Part shown: one piece after another, positions 48,819 through 58,961 of the stretch | Position numbering within the stretch: the first letter of the stretch is position 1 | Layout of the letters: each line of letters begins with the position of its first letter | NCBI RefSeq assembly: GCF_009208735.1 | Contig: NZ_WFLJ01000009.1 | Location: 124,001-188,000 of the forward strand | Direction of reading: 5' to 3' | Source: Janthinobacterium rivuli | GTDB taxonomy: Bacteria; Pseudomonadota; Gammaproteobacteria; Burkholderiales; Burkholderiaceae_D | Length of the DNA stretch: 64,000 nucleotides | Position numbers and translations under genes: made by a program | The notes under the pieces: generated by a model | Told to the model about the DNA's origin: nothing | Database searches by the model: none | What the model saw: only the letters and a program-made list of their open reading frames with translations

Positions 48819-49553
48819 TTACATCTTGATGCCGGTATGCAAAGCGGCTATGCCTGCCGTCAAATTGTAGTACTGCACGCGCTCCAGGCCCGCCGTTTCC
48901 ATCATGGTCTTCAGCGTCTCCTGGTCCGGGTGCATGCGAATCGATTCTGCCAGGTAGCGATAGCTTTCCGCGTCGCCGGCGATCTTCTGTCCGAACCACG
49001 GCAAGACCGAGAACGAATACAGGTCGTACGGCTTTTGCAGGGGCGCGGCCACCTTGGAAAACTCCAGCACCAGCAGCTTGCCGCCCGGTTTCAGCACGCG
49101 GCGCATTTCCGCCAGCGCCACATCCTTGTGCGTCATGTTGCGCAGGCCAAAGGCCACGCTGACACGGTCGAAATAATTGTCAGGGAATGGCAGTTTTTCC
49201 GCATCACACAACAAGGTGGGGGTGAGCAAGCCGCGATTCAAGAGGCGGTCGCGGCCCACGCGCAACATCGACTCATTGATATCGGTCAGCCACACTTCGC
49301 CAGTTGGACCGGCCTGCTTGGCGAACGCCTTCGACAGGTCGCCCGTGCCGCCGGCGATGTCGAGCACCTTGAAACCGGGGCGCACGCCCGCGTTGGCGAT
49401 GGTGAACGTCTTCCACAGACGGTGCAGCCCGCCCGACATCAAGTCGTTCATCACGTCGTATTTGGCAGCGACGGAATGGAACACCTTGGCGACTTCGCGC
49501 ACTTTGTCGTCTTCTGCAACTGTTTTGTATCCGAAATGGGTCGTATTGGTCAT
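48819..49553 (-). CDS. ubiE: ubiquinone/menaquinone biosynthesis C-methyltransferase
   Basis: The 244-residue enzyme C-methylates the quinone ring of demethylmenaquinone or 2-octaprenyl-6-methoxy-1,4-benzoquinol using SAM. Family signatures are [22 protein letters not shown] at the N-terminus, [17 protein letters not shown] for SAM binding, [23 protein letters not shown] and [16 protein letters not shown]. The start at 49553 (MTNTTHFGY) matches the family; a much longer upstream frame belongs to the opposite phase of the sigma-factor gene. It heads the ubiE-Tim44 unit. Confidence 0.96.
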   Translation of the reverse strand: MTNTTHFGYKTVAEDDKVREVAKVFHSVAAKYDVMNDLMSGGLHRLWKTFTIANAGVRPGFKVLDIAGGTGDLSKAFAKQAGPTGEVWLTDINESMLRVGRDRLLNRGLLTPTLLCDAEKLPFPDNYFDRVSVAFGLRNMTHKDVALAEMRRVLKPGGKLLVLEFSKVAAPLQKPYDLYSFSVLPWFGQKIAGDAESYRYLAESIRMHPDQETLKTMMETAGLERVQYYNLTAGIAALHTGIKM

Positions 49554-49582
49554 GGTAGGCAGTCTGTTTGAACTTGGGAGCA

Positions 49583-50824
49583 TTATACAAGCGGCAGGCG
49601 CATTTCCCCGTGACGCCGGAGAAGGTATTGCCTTTCCACTGCATTCGCGGCCAGCATGGCCGCCCGGGCATACGCCGCCAGGGCCCCCGGCCGGTCGCCC
49701 TGGCGGCGCAACAGGTCGGCCCGGGCCGCGTGCAGATAGTGCGAGCTGGCAAGGCTGGGCACGGCTTCCAGGCGTTCCAGCCACGCCAGCCCGTGTTCGG
49801 CGCCATGCGCCATGGCGCAGGCGATCACGGCATTGAGCAGGATCAAGGGTTCCGGCTTGTGCCGCAGCAAGGCGCCGTACAGGACGTGGATCTGGCGCCA
49901 GTCCGTCTGGCTGGCCGCAGCCACCTTGGCGTGCAAGGCGGCAATGGCCGCCTGCAACTGGTATGGCCCCGGCGCGCGCGCCGGCAAGGCCAGTTCCAGC
50001 ACGGCCAGTCCCTCGGCGATCAAATCTCCGTGCCACAGGCGGCGGTCCTGCTCTTCCAGGGTCAGCAAATGCCCCTCGGGCGAGAGGCGGGCCGGGCCGC
50101 GCGACGCCTGCAGCAGCATCAAGGCCAATAGCCCCTGCACTTCCGGCTGGGGCGGCAGCAGGCTGTCGAGCAGCCGCCCCAGGCGCAGCGCTTCCGCGCA
50201 CAGGTCGGCGCGCAGCAAGCTATCGCCGCCGCTGGCGCAATAACCTTCGCTGAACACCAGATAGATGACATGCAGCACTTGCGCCAGCCGTTGCTGCAAT
50301 TCTTGCTTCGGTGGCAACTCGAAAGGGATGCGCGCTTCGGCGATCTTGCGCCTGGCGCGCAGCAGGCGCTGCGACAGGGCCGCTTCCGCCAGGCCGAAGG
50401 CGCGTGCGATCTCCGCCGTGGTCAAGCCACACAGGGTGCGCAGGGCCAGCGCCACCTGCGCCTCAGGTGCCAGCGCGGGATGGCAGCAGATGAACAGCAG
50501 GCGCAGGCGATCATCCCCGATGGCGGGCGGCTCTTCCATCACGGATGCAGGCAAGCTCGACAGCACGGCCTCGGCGTCGACGACGCTCTTGCCCGCGCGG
50601 CGCACGTGGTCGAGACCCGCATTGCGCGCCACGGAAGTGAGCCAGGCCGCGGGATTGGACGGGATACCCGCGCGTGGCCACAGTTCCAGCGCCTTGCGGC
50701 ATGCTTCCTGCAACACATCTTCCGCTAGGCCCAGGTCGCCGAAGCGCCGCATCAGGCCGGCCAGCACCCTGCCCTTTTCCTGGCGAAAGACGTGTTCGAC
50801 GGCCGCGATGGCGTCGCCGGCCAT
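49583..50824 (-). CDS. ECF42-type RNA polymerase sigma factor with C-terminal extension
   Basis: The 413-residue protein has sigma region 2 (residues ~5-75: [54 protein letters not shown]) and region 4 (~125-165: [30 protein letters not shown] in parts). About 245 further residues of helical, TPR-like repeats follow. This architecture and the DGPF-protein gene 2 bases upstream are the hallmarks of the ECF42 group, which has no anti-sigma factor. The C-terminal extension is thought to control activity. The stimulus is unknown. Confidence 0.9.
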   Translation of the reverse strand: MAGDAIAAVEHVFRQEKGRVLAGLMRRFGDLGLAEDVLQEACRKALELWPRAGIPSNPAAWLTSVARNAGLDHVRRAGKSVVDAEAVLSSLPASVMEEPPAIGDDRLRLLFICCHPALAPEAQVALALRTLCGLTTAEIARAFGLAEAALSQRLLRARRKIAEARIPFELPPKQELQQRLAQVLHVIYLVFSEGYCASGGDSLLRADLCAEALRLGRLLDSLLPPQPEVQGLLALMLLQASRGPARLSPEGHLLTLEEQDRRLWHGDLIAEGLAVLELALPARAPGPYQLQAAIAALHAKVAAASQTDWRQIHVLYGALLRHKPEPLILLNAVIACAMAHGAEHGLAWLERLEAVPSLASSHYLHAARADLLRRQGDRPGALAAYARAAMLAANAVERQYLLRRHGEMRLPLV

Positions 50825-50826
50825 GC

Positions 50827-51171
50827 TCAGGCCGTGACGGGCCGCACTTCGATGGTGCCCAGGGAAGCGGCCGGACAACGCCCGGCCCAGGCCAGCGCCT
50901 CGTCCAGGTGGGCGCAGTCCAGCAGGTAATAGCCGCCCAGCTGCTCCTTGGTTTCCGCGAACGGCCCATCCGTGATGACCGGCGTGCCGTTTCTCACGCG
51001 CACGCTGTTGGCGCTGCCCACGGGCGCCAGCTCGGCGCCGCCGCGCAGCACGCCGGCCGCTTCCAGGTCTTGCGTATAGCTGGCAAAGTCGGCCATCAGG
51101 CTGGCCATCTGTCCTTCCGGCATGGTTTCATAGCGGGATTCATCGGCGTAGATCAGGATCAGGTATTCCAT
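50827..51171 (-). CDS. YCII-related DGPF-domain protein
   Basis: The 114-residue protein has the YCII/DGPF fold, with MEYLILIYADESRYETMPEGQ and the namesake ITDGPFAETKEQLGGYYLLD. These proteins are encoded next to ECF42 sigma factors; they are often targets of the sigma factor, and their biochemical function is unclear. AAGAGACC precedes the ATG at 51171, and it ends 2 bases before the sigma-factor start, so both form one transcript. Confidence 0.92.
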   Translation of the reverse strand: MEYLILIYADESRYETMPEGQMASLMADFASYTQDLEAAGVLRGGAELAPVGSANSVRVRNGTPVITDGPFAETKEQLGGYYLLDCAHLDEALAWAGRCPAASLGTIEVRPVTA

Positions 51172-51275
51172 GGTCTCTTCTCCAAAAGAAAAATGCCCGC
51201 AAGCGCGGGCATTCATACGACGAATGGATATGCAGCAATCCGACAAGCTTACCGCACTATTTTTTCTAAACGCCT

Positions 51276-51391
51276 AAAAAACCGTAGCGAGCGGAAGCAA
51301 GTTGTGGCCGAGACGCGGAACTGTGCTAAGCACGGGGCCGCCGAGGCAGTGAGCATCGGCGGCCGCAAATGGCGACGTGCAGTAGGTTTTT
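51276..51391 (-). repeat. dispersed structured repeat, copy 1
   Basis: A 116-base element begins AAAAAACCGTAGCGAGCGG and ends GCAGTAGGTTTTT. Internally it has GGAACTGTGC, GCAC, an AGTGAGCATCG block, and the self-complementary GCCGCCGA/TCGGCGGC. The same ordered blocks occur in reverse complement at 62651-62753. It begins 8 bases beyond the DUF971 stop codon. Orientation given by position relative to that gene; strand is arbitrary. The internal region differs from copy 2 while preserving hairpins, as expected for a mobile or REP-like structured element. Confidence 0.75.
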
Positions 51392-51399
51392 CAGGTGTT

Positions 51400-51852
51400 T
51401 TAATGTTTATGCCCGCAGCTGGGACCATGCACGTGGCCGCCGGAAGATTGCTTGACCGTCATGTCGGCCTTGGCGTCGCGGCCGCTGTCGCCCGGATAGC
51501 CGGCGGCTGCCAGGCGATCCAGGTAATCCTGCCACAGGGTCGCTTGTTCGGCGCCCAGCTTGTACAAATAAGCCCAGGTGTACAGGCCGGAATTGTGGCC
51601 ATCGCTGAAGGTGGGCTGCACGGCATAGTTGCCGACAGGCTCAAGACCCGTGATGCCGACCAGGCGCTTGCCTAATTGCAAGGTTTCCTGGCCCTTGCCA
51701 TGGCCCTGCACTTCAGCCGACGGCGAGTACACGCGCAGGTATTCGAAGGGCAGCGCAAATGTGTTGCCATCGTCGAAAGCCACGTCGAGCACGCGCGACT
51801 GGTTGTGCACGGTCAAGCCGGTGGGTTGGGGCGTTGCTGCTTTTTCAGTCAT
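51400..51852 (-). CDS. DUF971 domain protein with His/Cys-rich tail
   Basis: The 150-residue protein has a DUF971 (GBBH-like) domain in its N-terminal ~115 residues: PTGLTVHNQSRVLDVAFDDG, FALPFEYLRVYSPSAEV and GHNSGLYTWAYLYKLG. The C-terminus ends in GGHVHGPSCGHKH, a probable metal-binding tail. The N-terminal fold is that of the Fe-S/zinc-associated domain of gamma-butyrobetaine hydroxylase. A role in Fe-S or quinone metabolism is suspected from its frequent proximity to ubiE, as here, but is unproven. Confidence 0.9.
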   Translation of the reverse strand: MTEKAATPQPTGLTVHNQSRVLDVAFDDGNTFALPFEYLRVYSPSAEVQGHGKGQETLQLGKRLVGITGLEPVGNYAVQPTFSDGHNSGLYTWAYLYKLGAEQATLWQDYLDRLAAAGYPGDSGRDAKADMTVKQSSGGHVHGPSCGHKH

Positions 51853-51861
51853 GACGATACT

Positions 51862-52311
51862 TTATGCGGATAAACGTTGAATGATGGCGGCGCGCAAGGC
51901 GGGCAGCAGGGCGCGGCGCGCGGCCAGCACCTCGGGCGCCGTCTCGCGCTGGATCACCGCCCAGCTCGGGTTCGGGAAATGCGCGTCGTCGCGGTAGCGG
52001 GGAATCACGTGCCAATGCACGTGCGGCGTCATGTTGCCGAAACTGGCCACGTTGACCTTTTCCGGCTGCATCACTTCACGCACGGCCAGCTCGACTTGCC
52101 ACACGACTTCCATGACGTAGTTGCGCTCGCCGGGAGTCAAGTCCGTCATTTCCTTGACGTGCTTGTTCCAGATCACGCGGCAAAAACCGGGGTAGCTGGG
52201 GTCGTCGACGGCCACCACGGACAGGCGCTCGCTGCGCCACAGCAAGGTCTCCAGACCCTGCTTGTTGGCGTAGCCATCCAGCAAGCTGCACAGATCGCAA
52301 GGCGTGGACAT
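51862..52311 (-). CDS. HIT-family hydrolase
   Basis: The 149-residue protein has the histidine-triad motif HVHWHVIPRYRDDAHFP near residue 95, the active site of nucleotide hydrolases and transferases of the HIT superfamily. CDLC near the N-terminus (residues 5-8) may bind zinc. FCRVIWNKHVKEMTDLTPGE fits the HIT fold. Its ATG shares a base with the stop of the giant oxidoreductase gene (TAATG at 52311), indicating coupled translation. Confidence 0.9.
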   Translation of the reverse strand: MSTPCDLCSLLDGYANKQGLETLLWRSERLSVVAVDDPSYPGFCRVIWNKHVKEMTDLTPGERNYVMEVVWQVELAVREVMQPEKVNVASFGNMTPHVHWHVIPRYRDDAHFPNPSWAVIQRETAPEVLAARRALLPALRAAIIQRLSA

Positions 52312-55300
52312 TACACCAACACCCGTTCAATGCCGCCGTCATTGGCGCGCTTCACGTAATCCGGCATCCAGTTCTCTCCCAGCAAGTGTTTGGCGATCTC
52401 GACGACGATGTAGTCGGCCGTCGTGCCCGAATCGTCATTGTAGCGCGACAAGCCTTGCAGGCACGACGGGCAGCTGGTGAGGATTTTCACGTCGCCGGTA
52501 AACCCGTCGCCGCGCAGCTTGTCGGCGCCCTTGACCATCTCTTCTTCCTTGCGGAAACGCACTTGCGTGGAAATGTCGGGACGCGTGACGGCCAGGGAAC
52601 CCGATTCGCCGCAGCAACGGTCATTCTTCTCGATCTTCACGTTGTCCACCGTGCTGATCAGGGAGTTGATGGTCTTGCCCGATTCCTGCAGCTTCATCGG
52701 ATTGTGGCATGGCTCGTGGTACATATAGCGCGTGCCGTTCACGCCTTCCAGCTTGACGTTTTTCTCCAGCAAATACTCATGGATATCCATGATGCGGCAG
52801 CCGGGGAAAATCTTTTCAAACTGGTATGTTGCCAGCTGGTCGTAGCAGGTGCCGCACGAGACGAGCACCGTCTTGATGTCCAGGTAATTGAGCGTGTTGG
52901 CCATGCGGTGGAACAGGACGCGGTTGTCCGTCATCATCTTCTCGGCCTTGTCGAACTCGCCCGCACCGCGCTGCGGATAACCGCAGCACAGGTAGCCTGG
53001 CGGCAAGACCGTCTGCACGCCCACTTCCCACAGCATCGCTTGCGTGGCCAGGCCCACTTGCGAGAACAGGCGTTCCGAACCGCAACCAGGGAAGTAGAAC
53101 ACGGCTTCCGTATCGGCCGTCGTCGTCTTCGGATTGCGGATGATCGGGATGACCTTGTCGTCTTCGATGTCGAGCAGCGCGCGCGCCGATTTCTTCGGCA
53201 GGTTGCCCGGCATCTTCTTGTTGATGAAGTGAATCACCTGCGCCTTGACGGGCGGCTTGCCGGTCGACGGCGGCGGCGCCTTGGTTTGCTTCTTGGCAAA
53301 CTTCTTCAGCAAATCGTGGCCCAGGCGCTGCGCCTTGTAACCCCAGCCGATCATGACCTTGCGCGTGGCGTTGATGGTCACGGGATCGGTGGCGTTGAGG
53401 AACATCATCGTCGCCTTGGTGCCCGGATTAAAGCTCTTCTTGTCCATCTTGCGCAGCAAGTTGCGCATGTTCATCGACACGTCGCCGAAGTCGATGTTGA
53501 CGGGGCAAGGCGTCACGCATTTATGGCACACCGTGCAGTGGTCGGCCACGTCCTCGAATTCTTCCCAATGCTTGATGGAAATACCGCGGCGCGTCTGCTC
53601 TTCGTAGAGGAAGGCTTCGATCAGGGACGAGGTCGCCAAGATCTTGTCGCGCGGCGAATACAGCAAGTTCGCGCGCGGCACGTGGGTCGAGCACACGGGT
53701 TTGCACTTGCCGCAACGCAAGCAATCCTTGACGCTGTCGGCGATGGCGCCGATATCGCTTTGCTGCATGATCAAGGACTCGTGGCCCATCAGGCCGAACG
53801 ATGGCGTGTAGGCATTGCGCAAGTCGGCGCCCATGCCTGGCAGGTTCAGCAGTTTCCCCTTGTTGAAGCGGCCTTCCGGATCGATGCGCTGCTTGTAGCT
53901 GCGGAAGTCGCCGATCTCTTCTTCCGTCAGGAATTCCAGCTTGGTGATGCCGATACCGTGCTCGCCGGAAATGACGCCATTGAGCGAGCGGGCCAGGATC
54001 ATGATGCGGCCCACGGCTTCATGGGCGTCCTGCAGCATTGCGTAATTGTCCGAGTTGACGGGCAAGTTCGTGTGCACGTTGCCGTCGCCCGCGTGCATGT
54101 GCAGCGCGACGAACACGCGGCTACGCAAGATGCGCGCATGAATCGCCGTGGCCTCGTCGAGGATCAGCTTGAAGGCGGCGCCGTTGAAGATCTGGCGCAG
54201 CTGGGCGCGGATTTCCTGCTTCCAGGTCACGCGCACGGTGCGGTCCTGCACCACGTCGAACAGGGTGGCGTCCGGCTGGGTTTCCAGGCGTGCCTCGAAC
54301 ACGGGCAGCAAGCGCTCCATGCCCAGCTCGGCCAATTCACCCTTCACGTCGGCCAGCGGACGGTCCAGCTGGGCCAGCAGATAGGTCCAGCGGCTCGTCA
54401 CTTGCGCCAACAGCTGCTGCGCCTGCTCGGCGCGGTCGCCCAGCATTTCCGCATCGTCGACGCGGTCGTCGGAAGCGTCGTCGCTCTTACCAACAGGCAA
54501 GTTGCCCTTGCCAAAGAATTCGCTCAAGGCGTCGGCCAGTTGCAGCTTGTTCTTGATCGACAACTCGATATTGATGCGTTCGATGCCATCCGTGTATTCG
54601 CCCATGCGGTTGAGCGGAATCACGACGTCTTCATTAATCTTGAACGCGTTGGTGTGCTTGGCGATCGCGGCCGTGCGGGCCCGGTCGAGCCAGAATTTCT
54701 TGCGCGCTTCCGCGCTGACGGCAACAAAGCCTTCGCCCACGCGGGTATTGGCAATGCGCACCACTTCCGACGCCGCTTGCGCGACGGCGTTTTCATCGTC
54801 GCCGACGATGTCGCCAAACAGGGCCATCTTCGGCAGCACGCCCCGTTTCGACTTGGTGGCGTAACCGACGGCGCGCAGGTAGCGCTCGTCCAGGTGTTCC
54901 AGGCCCGCCAGGCGGATGCTCGTGTATTGCTCGCCCTTGGCCGGCAAGCCGTCCAGGTAATCCTTGATTTCCACGATCGACGGGATCGCGTCGCGCGCCT
55001 GGCCAAAGAATTCCAGGCAGACGGTGCGGGCGAATTTCGGCATCTTGTGCAGAATCCAGCGCGCCGACGTGATCAAGCCGTCGCAACCTTCCTTCTGGAT
55101 GCCCGGCAAGCCGGCGAGGAATTTGTCCGTCACGTCCTTACCCAGGCCTTCCTTGCGGAACTTGCGGCCAGGAATTTCCAGGATTTCCGTCTTGAACGGC
55201 GCGTTCGGCTTGGTCGCGTCGCGCGTGCTCGGGTGACGCCATTCCAGCTGGAAACGTGCCAGCGCGATATCGTGGATCTTGCCCAGGTTATGGTCGAGGC

Positions 55301-56351
55301 GGGTGACGTCGAGCCAGTCGCCGTTCGGGTCGACCATGCGCCACGAGGCCAGGTTATCGAGCGCCGTGCCCCACAGCACGGCCTTCTTGCCGCCCGCATT
55401 CATGGCGACGTTGCCGCCGATACAGGAAGCATGGGCCGAGGTCGGATCGACGGCGAAGACAAAGCCGGCCTTTTCCGCCGCTTCCGACACTTTATTCGTG
55501 ATCACGCCCGCGCCCGAATGGATCGTCGCGTATTCGTGCGTGAGGCCCGGCAAGACCGTCATTTCCACGGCGCCCAGCGTGATGAGTTTTTCCGTGTTGA
55601 TGACGGCCGACATCGGCGTCAATGGAATCGCGCCGCCCGTGTAGCCGGTGCCGCCGCCGCGCGGGATGATGGTCAGCCCCAGCTCGATACAACCCTTCAC
55701 CAGGCCGGCCATTTCCTCTTCCGTGTCGGGCGTGAGTACGACGAACGGGTATTCCACGCGCCAGTCGGTGGCGTCCGTCACGTGCGACACGCGCGTCATG
55801 CCGTCGAAGCGCACATTGTGCTTTTCCGTGTAGCGGCCCAGCACCTTGACCGTGCGCTTGCGCAAGTCATACGTCTTGCGGAATTCGTCGCCGAAGTCGG
55901 CCACGGCCTTGCTGGCAGCCTTCAGCAGCAGTTCCACATTGCGACTGCGCGCTTGCGCCACTTCCGGCGCTTCACCGGCAGCCAGCGCATCGCCGCCGGC
56001 CGCATCGATGGACAGGCGGCGCTTGTCGACTTCGGCCAGGCGGTGATGCAAGGCATCGATCAAGCCCTGGCGGCGCTTCGGATTGTCCAGCAAGTCATCC
56101 TGCAGGTAAGGATTGCGGCGCACGACCCAGATGTCGCCCAGCACCTCGTACAGCATGCGGGCCGAACGGCCCGTCTGGCGGGCGCCGCGCAGCTCGTCGA
56201 GCAGGCGCCAGGAGTCCTCCCCCAACAGGCGTATGACGATCTCGCGATCGGAAAACGACGTGTAGTTATATGGGATTTCGCGCAGGCGGCTTGCTGCGGG
56301 ACCATTCGGCGTTTCTGCCAGTAAAGCTTGGATTTGTGCGGGAGCGTTCAT
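52311..56351 (-). CDS. giant FAD/Fe-S oxidoreductase (D-2-hydroxyacid dehydrogenase type, DUF3683 N-terminus)
   Basis: The 1346-residue protein has, in order: a DUF3683-like N-terminus (~1-170; [20 protein letters not shown]), a VAO-type FAD domain (~200-390; [16 protein letters not shown]), the FAD-oxidase C-terminal domain with [15 protein letters not shown] and GEHGIG (~730-810), two 4Fe-4S clusters ([11 protein letters not shown] ~870; [12 protein letters not shown] ~935), and a GlpC-type CCG region ([34 protein letters not shown]). This is the YdiJ/GlcD-GlpC layout of enzymes oxidising D-2-hydroxyglutarate or D-lactate into the quinone pool. The substrate is not decided by sequence. Confidence 0.9.
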   Translation of the reverse strand: MNAPAQIQALLAETPNGPAASRLREIPYNYTSFSDREIVIRLLGEDSWRLLDELRGARQTGRSARMLYEVLGDIWVVRRNPYLQDDLLDNPKRRQGLIDALHHRLAEVDKRRLSIDAAGGDALAAGEAPEVAQARSRNVELLLKAASKAVADFGDEFRKTYDLRKRTVKVLGRYTEKHNVRFDGMTRVSHVTDATDWRVEYPFVVLTPDTEEEMAGLVKGCIELGLTIIPRGGGTGYTGGAIPLTPMSAVINTEKLITLGAVEMTVLPGLTHEYATIHSGAGVITNKVSEAAEKAGFVFAVDPTSAHASCIGGNVAMNAGGKKAVLWGTALDNLASWRMVDPNGDWLDVTRLDHNLGKIHDIALARFQLEWRHPSTRDATKPNAPFKTEILEIPGRKFRKEGLGKDVTDKFLAGLPGIQKEGCDGLITSARWILHKMPKFARTVCLEFFGQARDAIPSIVEIKDYLDGLPAKGEQYTSIRLAGLEHLDERYLRAVGYATKSKRGVLPKMALFGDIVGDDENAVAQAASEVVRIANTRVGEGFVAVSAEARKKFWLDRARTAAIAKHTNAFKINEDVVIPLNRMGEYTDGIERINIELSIKNKLQLADALSEFFGKGNLPVGKSDDASDDRVDDAEMLGDRAEQAQQLLAQVTSRWTYLLAQLDRPLADVKGELAELGMERLLPVFEARLETQPDATLFDVVQDRTVRVTWKQEIRAQLRQIFNGAAFKLILDEATAIHARILRSRVFVALHMHAGDGNVHTNLPVNSDNYAMLQDAHEAVGRIMILARSLNGVISGEHGIGITKLEFLTEEEIGDFRSYKQRIDPEGRFNKGKLLNLPGMGADLRNAYTPSFGLMGHESLIMQQSDIGAIADSVKDCLRCGKCKPVCSTHVPRANLLYSPRDKILATSSLIEAFLYEEQTRRGISIKHWEEFEDVADHCTVCHKCVTPCPVNIDFGDVSMNMRNLLRKMDKKSFNPGTKATMMFLNATDPVTINATRKVMIGWGYKAQRLGHDLLKKFAKKQTKAPPPSTGKPPVKAQVIHFINKKMPGNLPKKSARALLDIEDDKVIPIIRNPKTTTADTEAVFYFPGCGSERLFSQVGLATQAMLWEVGVQTVLPPGYLCCGYPQRGAGEFDKAEKMMTDNRVLFHRMANTLNYLDIKTVLVSCGTCYDQLATYQFEKIFPGCRIMDIHEYLLEKNVKLEGVNGTRYMYHEPCHNPMKLQESGKTINSLISTVDNVKIEKNDRCCGESGSLAVTRPDISTQVRFRKEEEMVKGADKLRGDGFTGDVKILTSCPSCLQGLSRYNDDSGTTADYIVVEIAKHLLGENWMPDYVKRANDGGIERVLV

Positions 56352-56619
56352 GGAGTGTGGTGACGGTGTGGACTGGACCCTAAAGGCCCATTTTATCTTA
56401 TTGCGCCGCACCATGCCGGAACAGCCTTAGGCCGCCTAAGGGTTAAGCACCGCATCGGCCACCATAGCAAATATGGAAAAGCCCTATTTTGCATGAATAA
56501 AAAACCAGTTTAGATGATTTTTTGACGCAAAAATGCCAAGAATCGGACTCGGTCACAAACTATCGAACTGCCCGAAAATGGGGCAAACTGGCGTTGCATT
56601 ACGCCCGTTTGCCTGCCGT
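56352..56619. other. 268-base region between yqaA-like gene and the giant oxidoreductase gene
   Basis: The yqaA-like gene stops at 56620, upstream on the same strand. CCTTAGGC-C-GCCTAAGG (56425-56441) is a near-perfect palindrome of 8-base arms. CCATA-GCAAA-TATGG (56462-56476) is a second inverted repeat, about 110 bases upstream of the oxidoreductase start, in an A/T-rich stretch likely to hold its promoter. The second could be an operator for a D-hydroxyacid-responsive regulator. No gene was seen. Confidence 0.45.
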
Positions 56620-57111
56620 TTACGCCAGCATTTGTCCAATCCTGTGCCATACGCCATCGGGCACGTACAGCAGCAAGCCCGTCATGGTGAGATAGCGCGC
56701 GCACTTGCCGATGGCCATGTAAACCACGCTAGGCCAGAACGGCAGCTTGAGCCAGCCGGCCAGGGTGCACAGCGGGTCGCCCACGATGGGCAGCCAGGCC
56801 AGCAACATGGTCTTGGCGCCATAGCGGGCCAGCCAGCGGAACCAGCGCGTGTCGCGCTCCTTGGCGAACGCCTGCTTGGCGCGGTAGCCGAGCCAGTAGT
56901 CGACGATACCGCCCAAGGTATTGCCCAGGGTGGCGACGCCGATGACGGCCCAGAACAGCGCGGGATTGGCCTTGATGACGGCAAAGACGGCCGGTTCCGA
57001 GCCGAGCGGCAACAAGGTGGCGGAAATAAAGCTGATCAGAAAGACCGAGGTCAGCCCGACTTCCGGTGCTGCGATCAGCTGCAGCAGCCAGGCGATTGCG
57101 GATTCGATCAT
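56620..57111 (-). CDS. YqaA-family (DedA/SNARE-associated) membrane protein
   Basis: The 163-residue inner-membrane protein has four to five hydrophobic segments. The VTT/DedA-type core includes FISATLLPLGSEPAVFAVI, TLGNTLGGIVDYWLGY, and GAKTMLLAWLPIVGDPLCTLAGWL. YqaA-like proteins are short DedA relatives, possibly lipid scramblases or involved in membrane homeostasis. The ATG at 57111 (MIESAIAWLL) begins the conserved N-terminus. It is divergent from ilvA. Confidence 0.9.
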   Translation of the reverse strand: MIESAIAWLLQLIAAPEVGLTSVFLISFISATLLPLGSEPAVFAVIKANPALFWAVIGVATLGNTLGGIVDYWLGYRAKQAFAKERDTRWFRWLARYGAKTMLLAWLPIVGDPLCTLAGWLKLPFWPSVVYMAIGKCARYLTMTGLLLYVPDGVWHRIGQMLA

Positions 57112-57312
57112 GGAACACTTCGCGATGCGGTAAGGCTCTCCATTATAATGAAGAGCAGCCTGGGCGCCGCACAATCCGCGCCGACCGGCAAAGGCCTACC
57201 CGCCCGCAGTTCCACAGAGCATTATTGTCGCCAGGCTATCCGCCGCGGCGCCGCCGCTATCGCCCGACACGCTCCAGACCCTTTCTGGCCCAGAATCACT
57301 TGCTTGCAGACT

Positions 57313-58848
57313 ATGAACATCGACTACCTCAAGAAAATCCTGACCGCCCGCGTCTATGACGTCGCTACCGAAACGCCGCTGGAACTGGCCCCTGCCCTGT
57401 CGCAGCGCCTGAACAACCAGATTTACTTCAAGCGCGAAGACATGCAAAGCGTGTTCAGCTTCAAGATTCGTGGCGCCTACAACAAGATGTCCAAGCTCAG
57501 CGAAGCGGACCGCAAGCGCGGCGTGATTTGCGCCTCGGCCGGCAACCATGCCCAGGGCGTGGCCCTGTCGGCGGCGCGCATGGGTTGCCGCGCCGTCATC
57601 GTCATGCCGACCACCACGCCGCTGGTGAAAGTCGAGGCGGTCAAGGGACGCGGCGGCGTGAACGTGGAAGTGGTGCTGCACGGCGAGTCGTATACCGATG
57701 CCTACAACCATGCGCTGACCTTGGAAAAGGAACAGAAGCTGACCTTCGTGCACCCGTTCGATGACCCGGACGTGATCGCCGGCCAGGGTACGATCGGCAT
57801 GGAAATCCTGCGCCAGCACGCCGGCCCCATCCACGCCATCTTCGCCCCCATCGGCGGCGGTGGCTTGATCGCCGGCATTGCCGCCTATGTGAAACAGATT
57901 CGCCCCGACATCAAGATCATCGGCGTGCAAAGCGTCGATTCGAATGCCATGGCCCGCTCGCTGAAAGCGGGCGAGCGCGTGACCCTGAACGACGTGGGCC
58001 TGTTCGCCGACGGCACGGCCGTGCGCCTGGCCGGCGAGGAAACGTTCCGCCTCGTGCAGGCGTATGTCGATGAGATCATCACCGTCGACACGGACGCCAT
58101 CTGCGCCGCCATCAAGGATGTGTTTACGGATACGCGCTCCATCCTGGAACCGTCGGGCGCGCTGGCCATCGCCGGCGCCAAGGCCTATGTGGAACGGGCC
58201 AGCCTGACCAAGCATCCCGTCAACAATGAAACCCTGATCACCATCGCCAGCGGCGCGAACATGAATTTCGACCGTTTGCGCTTCGTCGCGGAACGGGCGG
58301 AACTGGGCGAATTCCGCGAAGCCGTGTTTGCCGTCACCATGCGCGAACAGCGGGGCAGCTTCAAGCGCTTCTGCTCGCTCATCGGCGCACGCAACGTGAC
58401 GGAATTTAACTACCGCATCAGCGATGAAAAAGCCGCGCACGTCTTCGTCGGCATCCAGATCGCTGACCGGCATGAATCCAGCGTGCTGGCGAAGACGTTC
58501 GAGGAACATGAATTCAAGACCCTGGACCTGACCCACGACGAGCTGGCCAAGTCGCACATCCGCCACCTGGTGGGTGGCAAGAGCCAGCTGGCGCAGGACG
58601 AGCTGCTGTACCGCTTTGAATTTCCCGAGCGCCCGGGTGCGCTGATGCGCTTCCTCGACAGCATGGCGCCGAACTGGAATATTTCCCTGTGCCATTACCG
58701 CAGCCAGGGCGGCGACGTGGGCCGCATCCTCATCGGCCTGCAAGTGCCACCCGACGAGATGGGGGAATTCGCCCGCTTCCTCGATACCCTGGGGTACCGT
58801 TACTGGGATGAAAGCAGCAATCCTGTGTATAAACTGTTCCTGGGGTAA
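57313..58848 (+). CDS. ilvA: threonine ammonia-lyase, biosynthetic (long form)
   Basis: The 511-residue PLP enzyme deaminates threonine to 2-oxobutanoate, the first step to isoleucine. PLP Lys51 is in FSFKIRGAYNKM, NHAQGVALSAA is the substrate loop, and IFAPIGGGGLIAGI (~180) is the phosphate-binding loop. Two ACT-like regulatory domains occupy ~325-510 (EAVFAVTMREQRGSFKRFC and YRFEFPERPGALMRFLD), so it is the isoleucine-inhibited biosynthetic form rather than a catabolic TdcB. A long upstream frame exists but the ATG at 57313 matches the family start. Confidence 0.95.
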   Translation: MNIDYLKKILTARVYDVATETPLELAPALSQRLNNQIYFKREDMQSVFSFKIRGAYNKMSKLSEADRKRGVICASAGNHAQGVALSAARMGCRAVIVMPTTTPLVKVEAVKGRGGVNVEVVLHGESYTDAYNHALTLEKEQKLTFVHPFDDPDVIAGQGTIGMEILRQHAGPIHAIFAPIGGGGLIAGIAAYVKQIRPDIKIIGVQSVDSNAMARSLKAGERVTLNDVGLFADGTAVRLAGEETFRLVQAYVDEIITVDTDAICAAIKDVFTDTRSILEPSGALAIAGAKAYVERASLTKHPVNNETLITIASGANMNFDRLRFVAERAELGEFREAVFAVTMREQRGSFKRFCSLIGARNVTEFNYRISDEKAAHVFVGIQIADRHESSVLAKTFEEHEFKTLDLTHDELAKSHIRHLVGGKSQLAQDELLYRFEFPERPGALMRFLDSMAPNWNISLCHYRSQGGDVGRILIGLQVPPDEMGEFARFLDTLGYRYWDESSNPVYKLFLG

Positions 58849-58866
58849 TAAGCCCAACTGCAAATA

Positions 58867-58898
58867 CTGGGGTCGTACCCTGCAGGGTACGACCCCAG
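58867..58898. repeat. perfect 32-base palindrome downstream of ilvA
   Basis: CTGGGGTCGTACCCTG is followed directly by its exact reverse complement. The outer GGGGTC/GACCCC matches the ends of the 1841-1906 and 30734-30798 elements, while the inner part differs in a compensated way (GTAC instead of AGAC). No T-run follows, so it is not a canonical terminator. Confidence 0.75.
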
Positions 58899-58961
58899 CC
58901 GTCGCCGTTGGGTTGAAATAAGCTACCATTCACCCTTCACAGAATTTGTAGCCACACGACC

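Noticed and set aside
48819-50201. An N-terminally extended UbiE of 460 residues.
   Set aside because: The extension is out of frame with the sigma-factor gene that overlaps it; the ATG at 49553 matches the family start.
52386-56324. A 1312-codon plus-strand open frame opposite the giant oxidoreductase gene.
   Set aside because: Same reason: high-GC antisense shadow; the minus-strand frame has clear FAD and Fe-S motifs.
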